Shown: positions 17,300 through 24,709 of the stretch, one piece after another
Layout of the letters: the number at the start of each line of letters is the position of its first letter
How positions within the stretch are numbered: position 1 is the stretch's first letter
Assembly (NCBI RefSeq): GCF_036250695.1
Contig: NZ_CP109427.1
Coordinates: forward strand, 3,658,001 to 3,722,000
Direction: 5' to 3'
Length of the DNA: 64,000 bases
Source: Streptomyces sp. NBC_01497
GTDB lineage: Bacteria > Actinomycetota > Actinomycetes > Streptomycetales > Streptomycetaceae
Notes under the pieces: model-generated
Seen by the model: the letters and a program-made list of their open reading frames with translations, nothing else
The model's database searches: none
Told to the model about the DNA's origin: nothing
Program-made: the position numbers and the translations under genes

Positions 17300-17419
17300 G
17301 CGTCCTGTCAAGGCGGTTCGCCGAGGAGTCGTCAGAGCGGCCGGAAGCTCACACTTCCGCAACGCATCGCCTATCATCGATGAATAAGATCCGGTGACGT
17401 GCATCCACAGGAAGGCCCC

Positions 17420-17794
17420 ATGACGACCCACGACACGCCTGCCGCAGGCGACCTCGCGCCCCTGCTGGAACCCCTGAAGGCACTGGCCAACCCGGTGCGG
17501 CTGCAGGTGCTCCAGTGGCTGCGCGAGCCCGAGGACAACTTCCCCGTCGACCCCGCCGTCACCGACCCGCGCACGGTCGGCGTCTGCGTCAGCCACATCC
17601 AGGCGAAGGCGGGGCTCGCCCAGTCCACCGTCTCCGCCTACATGGCCACGCTCGAACGCGCGGGCCTCGTCCGCTCCACCCGTGTCGGGAAATGGACCCA
17701 CTACCGGCGCGACGAGGAGCGGATCAGCGAACTCGTGGAGCAGTTGCGGCGATCCGTCGGAAGCAGCACCCTGACGGACATCGCCTCGGTCTGA
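17420..17794 (+). CDS. ArsR/SmtB-family winged-helix regulator
   Basis: This 124-aa DNA-binding protein carries a winged HTH: LEPLKALANPVRLQVLQWL, then CVSHIQAKAGLAQSTVSAYM as the recognition region, LERAGLVRSTRVGKWTHYRR as the wing, and ERISELVEQLRRSV as C-terminal helix. It has one obvious Cys (VGVCVSHI) and no CxC metal site, so it may sense a non-metal ligand. The start is ATG 17420 behind GGAAGG. It is divergent from the MFS exporter, which it probably represses. Confidence 0.9.
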   Translation: MTTHDTPAAGDLAPLLEPLKALANPVRLQVLQWLREPEDNFPVDPAVTDPRTVGVCVSHIQAKAGLAQSTVSAYMATLERAGLVRSTRVGKWTHYRRDEERISELVEQLRRSVGSSTLTDIASV

Positions 17795-18095
17795 ACCCGC
17801 CGGTGCGCGCCGCCCCCACCGTCCGGGCACGACCGCTCGTCCAGGGACGCCTGCCAGGCTGCCCGAACGGCGTGAACCGTCCTGCGGTCCCGCCACCACC
17901 GCTTCGGACGCCGGCACCCGTCGGCTCCGGGGAACACCGGGCCCGTCGGGGGCGCCTGGCAGGCAGCCCCTCCGCCCCGCACACCAGCCGGCCGCACCAC
18001 CCGGCCGCACCGGGCGCGCTGCGGGAAGATCCCACACGGGGCACGGTCCCGCAGGCCGACACCCCGCCGCCCGGTCGCAGTCGGAGTGCCCGCCG
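17795..18095. other. Intergenic region between convergent regulators
   Basis: About 300 bp lie between the ArsR gene and the - strand TetR gene. I see no gene and no clean terminator hairpin; open frames are Pro/Arg-rich shadows. Confidence 0.4.
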
Positions 18096-18782
18096 TCACG
18101 CCACGCCGTTCACCCCCACCGACGAATCACCCGGCGCCGCCGGCCCCACCGGCCGCCCGGCCACGGCCTCCAGGGACTCGGGCGTGGCCGTCGTGCGCAG
18201 ACGCGGGAGCATGCCCGGGGCCGCGAGACCCGAGAGCAGCAACCGCCACAACGCGGAGATCCGGCCCGGCAGATCCTGCCGGTTGCTGTAGGCCTGGGAC
18301 ATCACCTGAAGGCCGGTGAACGCCCCGACCAGTGTCGACGCGACCTCGGCCGGGTCCGTACCGGGCAGCAGTTCACCCTGCCGGTCCGCCTGCCGCAGCA
18401 GATCCTCCACCACGGAGACCGCCTGGCTGTACGGGGTCCTGGCCGACGGCGAGAAGGACGACTGCTCGACGGCCAGGCGCACACTGGCCCGCAGCACCGT
18501 GTCGTGCTGCAGCCGCCACGCGAAGCGGAGGGTCAGGTCGATGACGGCCTGCAGCTTCACCGGCTGGTCCGGCACCACCAGGGCCTCGCCCTGCGCCTGG
18601 ACCAACGCGGTCGCGATCGCCTCCTTCGAGGGGAAGTGGTGGTACAGGGCGCCGCGCGTGAGTCCCGCCCTCGCGAGGATCTCGTTCGTGCTCGCCGCGT
18701 CGTACCCGCGTTCCCCGAACACTCCCGCGGCCGCCTCCAGGATCGAGCGTCTCGACCTGATGCCTCTCTCCTGCTGGGCCAT
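18096..18782 (-). CDS. TetR-family gamma-butyrolactone-receptor-like regulator (ArpA/ScbR type)
   Basis: This 228-aa repressor has an N-terminal HTH almost diagnostic of the ArpA/ScbR/CprB family: SRRSILEAAAGVFGERGYDA, then TNEILARAGLTRGALYHHF and PSKEAIA. The ligand-binding domain includes DLTLRFAWRLQHDTVLRASV. I chose ATG 18782 (MAQQERG), the conserved family start, over an upstream alternative. An inverted repeat (18811-18824) lies 28 bp upstream, consistent with autoregulation. It shares the island with an AfsA homologue and an atypical response regulator. Whether it binds a butyrolactone or is a pseudo-receptor responding to an antibiotic cannot be read from sequence. Confidence 0.9.
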   Translation of the reverse strand: MAQQERGIRSRRSILEAAAGVFGERGYDAASTNEILARAGLTRGALYHHFPSKEAIATALVQAQGEALVVPDQPVKLQAVIDLTLRFAWRLQHDTVLRASVRLAVEQSSFSPSARTPYSQAVSVVEDLLRQADRQGELLPGTDPAEVASTLVGAFTGLQVMSQAYSNRQDLPGRISALWRLLLSGLAAPGMLPRLRTTATPESLEAVAGRPVGPAAPGDSSVGVNGVA

Positions 18783-18810
18783 CCCCGATCCTCGCACTCC
18801 ACGCTAGAAA

Positions 18811-18824
18811 ACAGACCTGTCTGT
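18811..18824. promoter_or_regulatory. Operator of the butyrolactone-receptor-like gene
   Basis: ACAGAC-CT-GTCTGT is a perfect interrupted palindrome in the promoter of the TetR gene, of the size bound by TetR dimers. It shares the ACCTGTC core with the ACCTG-A-CAGGT palindrome at 19881-19891. Confidence 0.55.
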
Positions 18825-18920
18825 ACTGTATGCGCCGCACGGGGTCGCCAGCCGCCCGGTAGGCAACGGTCCGGATGCGAACGGGGACCTGCGTACGGCC
18901 CGAGAGGGCCGCGGGCCAAG

Positions 18921-19000
18921 GGACCACCGGACTACGGGACTACGGGAGCCACGCGACTACGCGACCACTCGGCCGACTCGGCCACTCGGCCACTCGGCTA
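18921..19000. repeat. Short degenerate tandem repeats
   Basis: GGACTAC and CACTCGGC units recur in tandem (GACTACGGGACTACGGGAG, then CGGCCACTCGGCCACTCGGC). They run up to and include the stop codon of the response-regulator gene. They are similar in style to the GGGGCTAC array at 2.2 kb. Confidence 0.55.
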
Positions 19001-19792
19001 CGGATGTCCGATATGGAAACCGACACCCCGCACGGTGACGATCCAGCCGCTCGAACCGAGCTTGCCGCGCAGGCTGCTGACATGGGTGTCGATCGTGCGC
19101 CCTCGGTGCGACCATTCATCGCCCCACACCTGGCTCATCAACTCGCGGCGGGACAGGGTGGTCCCGGGCTGGGACGCCAGCAGGCGGATCAGGTCGAACT
19201 CCTTGGGGGTCACCTCCACCCGCCGCCCGTCCAGCAGGAGTTCGCGGGTCGCGGCGTCGATGCGCAGCGGCCCGTGCGTGATGACCCTCGCCCGCGTCCG
19301 GCGCGGGCGGACCCGGCGCATCACCGCCTCGATCCTGGCCAGCAACTCCGGGAAACCGTACGGCTCGACGATGTAGTCGTCCGACCCGGCCTGCAGACCG
19401 AGCACGCAGTCGAGTTCGCCGCCACGCGTGGTGAGCGTGATGATCGGGACGTCGCCGACCGACCGGATCCGACGGCAGACCTCCAGCCCGTCCAGGTCGG
19501 GCAGGTCGAGGTCGAGGAGGACCAGGTCGACGCCCTCGTGGGCGCGCAGCGCCTTGGCACCCGTGGTCACGCTCTCGGCCAGGTGGCCGTGCCGGCGCAG
19601 CTCCTGCACCAGGGTCTCGGCGGCCCGGGTGTCGTTCTCGACCACGAGAACCCGCAGTCCCCGCGCGCCGCCGGGCTCCGTGCCCTCGGTCGCGGCCTGC
19701 GGTGACGCGGGTTCCTGGTGCGGTAAGCCGACGGCTCCCCGGCCCTGCCGACCGGTGCGCGACCCGGCCGGATCCACGGCCTGCCAATTCAT
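18998..19792 (-). CDS. Atypical OmpR/PhoB-type response regulator (JadR1-like)
   Basis: This 264-aa protein has an N-terminal extension (about 1-40), a receiver domain (about 45-160) and a winged-helix output domain (VTPKEFDLIRLLASQPG, then SRRELMSQVWGDE, TIDTHVSSLRGKL, VTVRGVGFHIG). The receiver keeps a phospho-Asp-like VLLDLDLPDLDG. The acidic pair is VVEND instead of VVDDE, and the invariant Lys near the end is Glu (SDDYIVEPYG for ADDYVTKPF). Both changes mark phosphorylation-independent regulators such as JadR1. There is no adjacent kinase gene. I chose ATG 19792, which has AAGGGGG upstream. It likely activates biosynthetic genes of this island. Confidence 0.88.
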   Translation of the reverse strand: MNWQAVDPAGSRTGRQGRGAVGLPHQEPASPQAATEGTEPGGARGLRVLVVENDTRAAETLVQELRRHGHLAESVTTGAKALRAHEGVDLVLLDLDLPDLDGLEVCRRIRSVGDVPIITLTTRGGELDCVLGLQAGSDDYIVEPYGFPELLARIEAVMRRVRPRRTRARVITHGPLRIDAATRELLLDGRRVEVTPKEFDLIRLLASQPGTTLSRRELMSQVWGDEWSHRGRTIDTHVSSLRGKLGSSGWIVTVRGVGFHIGHP

Positions 19793-19847
19793 CTGGGCCC
19801 CCTTGAGGCACGCCATATCGAACCGTTGAGCGCTTATCACGGGAAGA

Positions 19848-20105
19848 TACCAGGCAGCCTTGTCTGCTTGTCAATGCGATACCTGACAGGTCAAGCGCCC
19901 ATGACCCGCCACAACTTGAACGGTACTAAAGGGCGAAAAACCCTGTCTATAAGGACAATGACTACCCGTCACCTTAGTGGAAGCTCGCCCTCCGTACATA
20001 AACACATTCGAAAAGTAAACGTCACTCGCTCGTAAACCAGGCAGGTCACCATGGATTGAACATGGGCTGAGCAAGATCTGCCTGGAAACCAGGCCGGCTG
20101 CCTGC
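19848..20105. promoter_or_regulatory. Cluster of ARE-like elements upstream of the AfsA homologue
   Basis: The 404-bp divergent region contains CCAGGCAG at 19850-19857 (in ATACCAGGCAGCC) and 20037-20044 (in AAACCAGGCAGG). Its reverse complement CTGCCTGG is at 20078-20085 next to AAACCAGG, and an ACCTG-A-CAGGT palindrome is at 19881-19891. Repeated (A)TACC/AACC-AGGCAG half-sites fit the style of gamma-butyrolactone autoregulatory elements. The region is markedly AT-rich around 19910-20035. Binding by the TetR at 18.1 kb is inference. Confidence 0.5.
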
Positions 20106-20196
20106 ACCGTGGCCGTGCACACGTTCCATGAGCGACGGGGGGCCCGGACGTGCGTCGCGGCCTGCCCCTGTCCCCGAGACGACAGGAGTGCTGAGG

Positions 20197-21153
20197 ATGC
20201 CGAGCCCCACCAGGACCGCGATCGACAACACCTCGATGACGGAGCCCATGTCGGTCACCACGGTCCCGCGCGGATACGTCCATCGCGCATCCGTCGCGGA
20301 GGTCCTCCTCACCGGCTGGGAGAACGGTACGAGCGGCTCGCCCGGTACGTCGGACTCCTTCACGGTCCGTGCCCAATGGCCCAGAAGCCACGCCCTGTTC
20401 GCCCCGGCCCACGGCTACCAGGACCCGCTGCTGCTGGTCGAGTCCATCCGGCAGACCGGAATCCTGCTGGCCCACGCCGAGTACGACGTCCCCTTCGACC
20501 ACCAGTTCCTGATGTGGGACATCGCCTTCTCCGCCACGGCCCCCGCCCTCGCCGCCGGCCCCGCCCCCACCGACGTCGAACTGCACACCGTCTGCGAGAT
20601 CGGCCGGGGCCGCACCCCCGCGGGAATGCGGTACCACGTCCGCGTCCTGCGCGACGGCACGCCCGTCGCGACCGGCGGCGCGAGCTTCAGCTGCACCCGC
20701 CCCGCCGTCCACCGGCGGCTGCGCGGCGAACGCCCGACCACCACGGGCCGCGCCCTGCCCGCGCCGATCGACCCGGCCGCGGTGGGACGCACCGACCCGC
20801 GGCACGTGCTGCTCGCCACCGCCCCGCCGAGCGACCGGGGCCCCCGGTGGGAACTCCGGGTCGACACCGACGACCCGGTCTTCTTCGACCACCCCGTCGA
20901 CCACGTGCCCGGGATGTTACTGATCGAGGCCGCCCGGCAGGCGGCGCGTGCCGCGACCGGTCGGCCCGACGCGCTCCTGCTCGACCTGCGGAGCACGTTC
21001 ACCCGGTACGCCGAACTCGACTCCACCTGCTGGATAGAGGCGCGCGCCGGGGACGGGGGGACGGCCGCCGACCTCCCCGTGCGGGTGCGGGGCCTCCAGC
21101 AGGGCGAGGAGGTCTTCGCCGCCGAGCTGATCCTGCGGCGCCCGGACCTGTGA
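20197..21153 (+). CDS. AfsA/ScbA-family gamma-butyrolactone biosynthesis protein
   Basis: This 318-aa protein has two hotdog-fold AfsA repeats. The first includes VHRASVAEVLLTGWE, HALFAPAHGYQDPLLLVESI and DVPFDHQFLMWDI; the second includes DDPVFFDHPVDHVPGMLLIE. The duplicated FxHPxDHVPGMLLxEAxRQ-type motif is the hallmark of AfsA enzymes, which join a beta-ketoacyl chain from ACP to dihydroxyacetone phosphate. The start is ATG 20197 after CAGGAG and GAGG; ATG 20239 is possible. It is divergent from the response regulator and 30 bp from the SDR-like gene, forming a probable two-gene operon. With the TetR at 18.1 kb it gives a synthase/receptor pair. Confidence 0.93.
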   Translation: MPSPTRTAIDNTSMTEPMSVTTVPRGYVHRASVAEVLLTGWENGTSGSPGTSDSFTVRAQWPRSHALFAPAHGYQDPLLLVESIRQTGILLAHAEYDVPFDHQFLMWDIAFSATAPALAAGPAPTDVELHTVCEIGRGRTPAGMRYHVRVLRDGTPVATGGASFSCTRPAVHRRLRGERPTTTGRALPAPIDPAAVGRTDPRHVLLATAPPSDRGPRWELRVDTDDPVFFDHPVDHVPGMLLIEAARQAARAATGRPDALLLDLRSTFTRYAELDSTCWIEARAGDGGTAADLPVRVRGLQQGEEVFAAELILRRPDL

Positions 21154-21182
21154 GCACTCCCCCACGACCTGGAGCGTTTCCC

Positions 21183-22178
21183 GTGCGCACTGTCCTCATC
21201 GCCGGAGCCGCCGGTTTCGTCGGCAGCCATGTCGCCGACGAGGCACGTCGGCACGGCGTGGGTCTCGTCCTGATGTCACACCGCCGGGCGCTGCCCGTGC
21301 CCGGCCCCGCAGCCGCCGCCCCGGAAGCCGGGGGCGGCAAGCCGCCCGGAGCGGATCCCGGCACGGGGCCCCGGCACCGCGTCATCGCCGCCGACCTCAC
21401 CGACCCCGCCTCGCTGCGCGGAGCCTGCGCCGGCGTGGACGTCCTGCTGCACTGTGCGTCCCACATCGGCTCCTCACCCGAGAGGAACGAATCCGTCAAC
21501 GCCCGGGGCACGAAGGCGCTGGTGGAGGAGGCGCGCCGCGCCGGAGTGGGCCGCATCGTGTACGTGAGCACCGCGTCCGTCTACGGCCGGGGCACCTTCC
21601 GCGACGCGGGCCCCGGCCGGCTCACCCGCCGTCCCGCCTCGCCCACCTCACGCACCCGCGCCGCGGCCGAGGACACCGTCCTCGAAGCCGGCGGGACCGT
21701 GCTGCGTCCCCATCTCGTGCACGGCGCCGGGGACATCTGGGTGGTTCCCGGCCTGACCCGTCTGCTGCGCGCGCTGCCCGGCATCAACCCGGCCTGGACA
21801 TCGCGTACGTCGCTCATCTCGGTACGCGACCTCGCCCGTCTCGTCGTCGGCACCGGACTCGCGCCCGCCGCCGGCCTGACGTCCTCCGTCCACCACGCCA
21901 CCCACCCCGAGCCGGTCACGGCACACACCCTGTTGCGTACGGTGGCCTCGTGTGCCGGACTTCGCCGCCCGGACCTCGAACTCCCCCTCGACCGGGCGCG
22001 GTCGCTCGTCGCGGCGGACGGGCCGGCGTCGGCCGCCCTCGACATGCTGCGCACCGACCACTGGTTCGACGGCCGCCCGCTCTGGCGTGATCTGCGCCTC
22101 GACCCCGGCCCGGGGTTCGCAGCCGATTTCGCCGCGTCGTCGGCGTGGTACCGCCGCACGCTCCCCGTGCCCGGTTGA
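21183..22178 (+). CDS. NAD(P)-dependent epimerase/dehydratase-like protein with altered catalytic site
   Basis: This 331-aa extended-SDR Rossmann protein has nucleotide motif VLIAGAAGFVGSHVADEARR at the N-terminus. It continues with DLTDPASLRGACAGVDVLLHCA, the NARGTKALVEEARRAGV helix and IVYVSTASVYG. Where the family has SPYGRSKAAAE, this protein reads SPTSRTRAAAE. The catalytic Tyr is Thr and the Lys is Arg in the most natural alignment, so classical redox or epimerase chemistry may be lost. The GTG 21183 start follows GGAG. It is probably co-transcribed with the AfsA gene and may act on a butyrolactone precursor or sugar, or be a binding protein. Confidence 0.82.
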   Translation: MRTVLIAGAAGFVGSHVADEARRHGVGLVLMSHRRALPVPGPAAAAPEAGGGKPPGADPGTGPRHRVIAADLTDPASLRGACAGVDVLLHCASHIGSSPERNESVNARGTKALVEEARRAGVGRIVYVSTASVYGRGTFRDAGPGRLTRRPASPTSRTRAAAEDTVLEAGGTVLRPHLVHGAGDIWVVPGLTRLLRALPGINPAWTSRTSLISVRDLARLVVGTGLAPAAGLTSSVHHATHPEPVTAHTLLRTVASCAGLRRPDLELPLDRARSLVAADGPASAALDMLRTDHWFDGRPLWRDLRLDPGPGFAADFAASSAWYRRTLPVPG

Positions 22179-22434
22179 CGTCTCCCGCGAGGCCCCGCTC
22201 CCGGGCCCGAGGAAGGCGGCGTCCGGACAGGGGAGTTACGGACGGGCCGGGAGGTGCTGGCGGACGCCGGACGTCGCGGCCCTGCCGGGAGGCCCGTCCC
22301 GGCACGGGAGTTGCGGCCGGGCGAGGAGATCCGGTCGTGCCGGCAAACGCCGCCGGGTGACGGGAGAGGCGGTCGAGCCCCGGAGGAGACGGCCGGGCGC
22401 GCACCGCCCGCCCTCGGACCGGCGCTCGCCCGGT

Positions 22435-23043
22435 TCAGGCAGGGGCGCCTGGCACGGGCAGCGTTCCCGTCAGGGTGGCGACCAGCCGGCGCACCAGCTC
22501 CTGGCGGTCGGCCGGCTCGGCGCCCCCCCGCATCAGGAGATGGTGGACCGTCCCCGCGAGGGCGAGCGCGATCATGGCGCAGTCGGCGTCCTCGGCGATC
22601 CGTCCGAGCCGCTGCTCGGCTTCCAGGTAGCGGGCCATCACCGCCTCGACCGTGTCCGGCCCCGCCGCGCCCCCGGCCCACGCGTGCCGTACCCGTTCGG
22701 CGACCCCGTTCCGGGACACCGCCACCGCGGCCATCCCCGGACCGTACCTGTCGAGCAGGGCGAGCGCCGCGCCGCTCAGGTTCTCGCGCACGTCGCCCCG
22801 CCCGGCCCGCGCGGGCAGTGACCGGAGCTCGGCGGCGACCAGCTCGAAGCGGTCCAGGACGAGTTGTGCGACGAAGTCGTCCAGGTCGCTGAAGTGGCGG
22901 TACAGCAGCCCCTTCGCGCACTCCGCCTCCTCGCTGACGGCCCGGTTCGTCAGCCCGGCAGGCCCTTCCCGGGCGAGCACCCGCTCAGCCGCGGCGAAGA
23001 GCCGCTCACGGGCATCGGGGATCGCCACGCCGCGCGGTGCCAT
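22435..23043 (-). CDS. TetR-family regulator
   Basis: This 202-aa protein has an N-terminal HTH: ARERLFAAAERVLAREGPAG, then LTNRAVSEEAECAKGLLYRH with FSDLDDFVAQLV. The helical C-terminal ligand domain (VRENLSGAALALLDRYGPGM, ALALAGTVHHLLMRGG) ends in a TetR_C-like helix. ATG 23043 is the family-consistent start; the frame is open far upstream but without coding character. It is divergent from a methyltransferase with two tandem 18-bp palindromes between them, so it almost certainly represses that gene and itself. Confidence 0.9.
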   Translation of the reverse strand: MAPRGVAIPDARERLFAAAERVLAREGPAGLTNRAVSEEAECAKGLLYRHFSDLDDFVAQLVLDRFELVAAELRSLPARAGRGDVRENLSGAALALLDRYGPGMAAVAVSRNGVAERVRHAWAGGAAGPDTVEAVMARYLEAEQRLGRIAEDADCAMIALALAGTVHHLLMRGGAEPADRQELVRRLVATLTGTLPVPGAPA

Positions 23044-23068
23044 CGGTTCCTCCGGATCGGCTTGCCAG

Positions 23069-23110
23069 TATGGGCGTTCGCCCATACCGTGGTATGGGCG
23101 AACGCCCACA
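23069..23110. promoter_or_regulatory. Tandem TetR operators
   Basis: TATGGGCGTTCGCCCATA (23069-23086, palindromic except for its central TT) is followed after 6 bp by TATGGGCGAACGCCCACA (23093-23110). The second is the reverse complement of the first with one mismatch. Both lie in the 93-bp gap between the TetR and methyltransferase starts. Confidence 0.8.
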
Positions 23111-23136
23111 CTAGTCTCTCCGACGGGGGCAATCCG

Positions 23137-23997
23137 ATGCGCGAGCTCGTCAACACCGCACAGTCCGAGGCCTGGAACGGCGACGAGGGCCAGTACTGGA
23201 GCGACCACCACGACCGCTGGAACGCGATCAACGAGGGTTTCGACCGGCCCCTGCTCGCGGCAGCCGCCATCGCCCCCGAGGACCGCGTACTCGACGTCGG
23301 CTGCGGCACCGGTCAGACCACCCGGCTGGCGGCAGGCGCGGCCTCCCGGGGCTCGGTCTTGGGCCTGGACCTCTCCGCCCCCATGCTCGCCGAGGCCCGG
23401 GGCCAGGCCGCCCGGGAGGGCCTCGGCCGGATCGCGTTCGAACAGGGCGACGCCCAGGTGCACCCGCTCCCGTCCGCCGCCTTCGACACCGCGATCAGCC
23501 GCTTCGGAATCATGTTCTTCCAGGACCCGGTCGCCGCGTTCACCACCATCGGCCGCGCCCTGCGACCCGGCGGCCGGCTCGCCTTCGTCTGCATGGCGGA
23601 GCCGTCCCGCAGCGAGTGGGTGCGGGTGTACGGCTCCGTACGTACCGCCCTGCTGGGCCCCGCGCAGGAGACCGACGACCTCGACGGCCCGGGGATGTTC
23701 TCCCTCCGCGACCCGATGGTGATCAGGCGTGTCCTCGGCGCGGCGGGCTTCGCCGACGTGCGCACCGAACGCGTCGAGGCCGACGGCACGTTCGGGCGGG
23801 ACGCCGACGACGCCGCCGGCCATCTGCTGGGCTCGGGCCCCGGCCGCCATCTGCTGGGCCTGCTCGACGCAGCGAGCGGCCCGGACGGCGCCGGCCGGGC
23901 ACAGGCGGCGCTCGCGGCGGCCCTGGTCCCCTACGCCCGGCCCACCGGCGTCCACCTGCGCACCTCCGCCTGGCTGGTCACCGCCACCCACCGCTGA
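23137..23997 (+). CDS. SAM-dependent class I methyltransferase
   Basis: This 286-aa protein has methyltransferase motif I VLDVGCGTGQTTRLAA (about 51-66), motif II LGLDLSAPMLAEA, EQGDAQVHPLPSAAFDTAIS and post-motif LRPGGRLAFVCMAE. The N-terminus NTAQSEAWNGDEGQYWSDHH and the FDRPLLAAAAI segment match the UbiE/Methyltransf_11-25 subfamily common in Streptomyces. The start is ATG 23137. It is controlled by the divergent TetR through the tandem palindromes. It could tailor a metabolite of the island or detoxify a compound sensed by the TetR; the substrate is unknown. Confidence 0.88.
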   Translation: MRELVNTAQSEAWNGDEGQYWSDHHDRWNAINEGFDRPLLAAAAIAPEDRVLDVGCGTGQTTRLAAGAASRGSVLGLDLSAPMLAEARGQAAREGLGRIAFEQGDAQVHPLPSAAFDTAISRFGIMFFQDPVAAFTTIGRALRPGGRLAFVCMAEPSRSEWVRVYGSVRTALLGPAQETDDLDGPGMFSLRDPMVIRRVLGAAGFADVRTERVEADGTFGRDADDAAGHLLGSGPGRHLLGLLDAASGPDGAGRAQAALAAALVPYARPTGVHLRTSAWLVTATHR

Positions 23998-24221
23998 ACC
24001 GTCCCCGGGCAGGCCTACGTGAGGCACATGCGCAACGAGTCCGGCGCCGGACCGGCCACCCCACAGCGAGGCAACGGAGCGTGGGCAGCGGGGATCGGGG
24101 CCGAAGGGAAGGACACGGGGAAACCGCCGGGCAAACGCGGAAAGCTCGGAGGCGGAGAGGCAGCGGCAGGGCGGGGAGGACAGCACCACTCCTCCGCCAC
24201 TTACAACGTATAGCGCACAGG
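23998..24221. other. Spacer between methyltransferase and the RAE
   Basis: A 64-codon open frame (24019-24213) is Gly/Lys-rich and has no RBS; I do not call it. TACAACGTATAG just before the RAE may serve as a -10 region for the downstream transcript. Confidence 0.4.
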
Positions 24222-24241
24222 GGGGCTTGCGGCAAGGCCCC
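24222..24241 (+). promoter_or_regulatory. Rifamycin-associated element (RAE)
   Basis: The imperfect inverted repeat GGGGCTTGC-GGCAAGGCCCC matches, as I recall it, the RAE found upstream of rifamycin-inactivating genes (rgt, arr, rph, rox) and helR in actinomycetes. It precedes the glycosyltransferase stub and helR, so rifamycin-inducible expression is likely. Confidence 0.85.
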
Positions 24242-24298
24242 CGTCGTACCGCAGAATCGTCGGCCCAGGCCCGAAACCCGTGGAAGGGAAACAGCGAC

Positions 24299-24511
24299 GT
24301 GCGTGTTGAGTGGTCGGACCACGGGTCGCGGGGGGGCGTCGAGCCGCTGGTGGCACTGGCGACGCGGCTGCGGGCGCGTTCGGCGATCCACTCCGACCGC
24401 GGGCCGGTGAGCGACGAACGGCTGCCCGGCATCGTCGGTCCGGAAGGCCCCCCCTGCCGACGCGAACTGCCAGGACCGCCCGAACCGCATAATTGTACGA
24501 ACGGGACGTAA
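24299..24511 (+). pseudogene. N-terminal stub of a glycosyltransferase (possible rifamycin glycosyltransferase relic)
   Basis: This 70-codon frame starts with GTG 24299 behind a good GAAGGGA. It begins VRVEWSDHGSRGGVEPLVAL followed by ATRLRAR. That is the N-terminus of macrolide-type GT1 glycosyltransferases (MRVLxSTxGSRGDVEPLVALAxRLRA), with the catalytic-region Asp of GSRGDVEP here Gly. Homology fades after about residue 35 and the frame stops at 24511, where about 350 residues should remain. Sitting directly after an RAE, it is most simply the remnant of a rifamycin glycosyltransferase gene deleted down to its head. It may still act as a leader peptide for helR. Confidence 0.65.
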
Positions 24512-24709
24512 CCGCCGGGCCGCACCCGTGACAGGGGAGACCACGTCCGCCCCCGGACAGGGGAGACCACGAACACACCACCCCCACCACCCGCGAACCC
24601 GCCACCCCGAGCAGCCCCGAGCAGCCCGTGGCACCGGGCACCCACGAACCCGGAACCCGGACACTCGCCGGGCGCGACGCCGGCAAGCGACCTCAGATCG
24701 GATTTCCGC

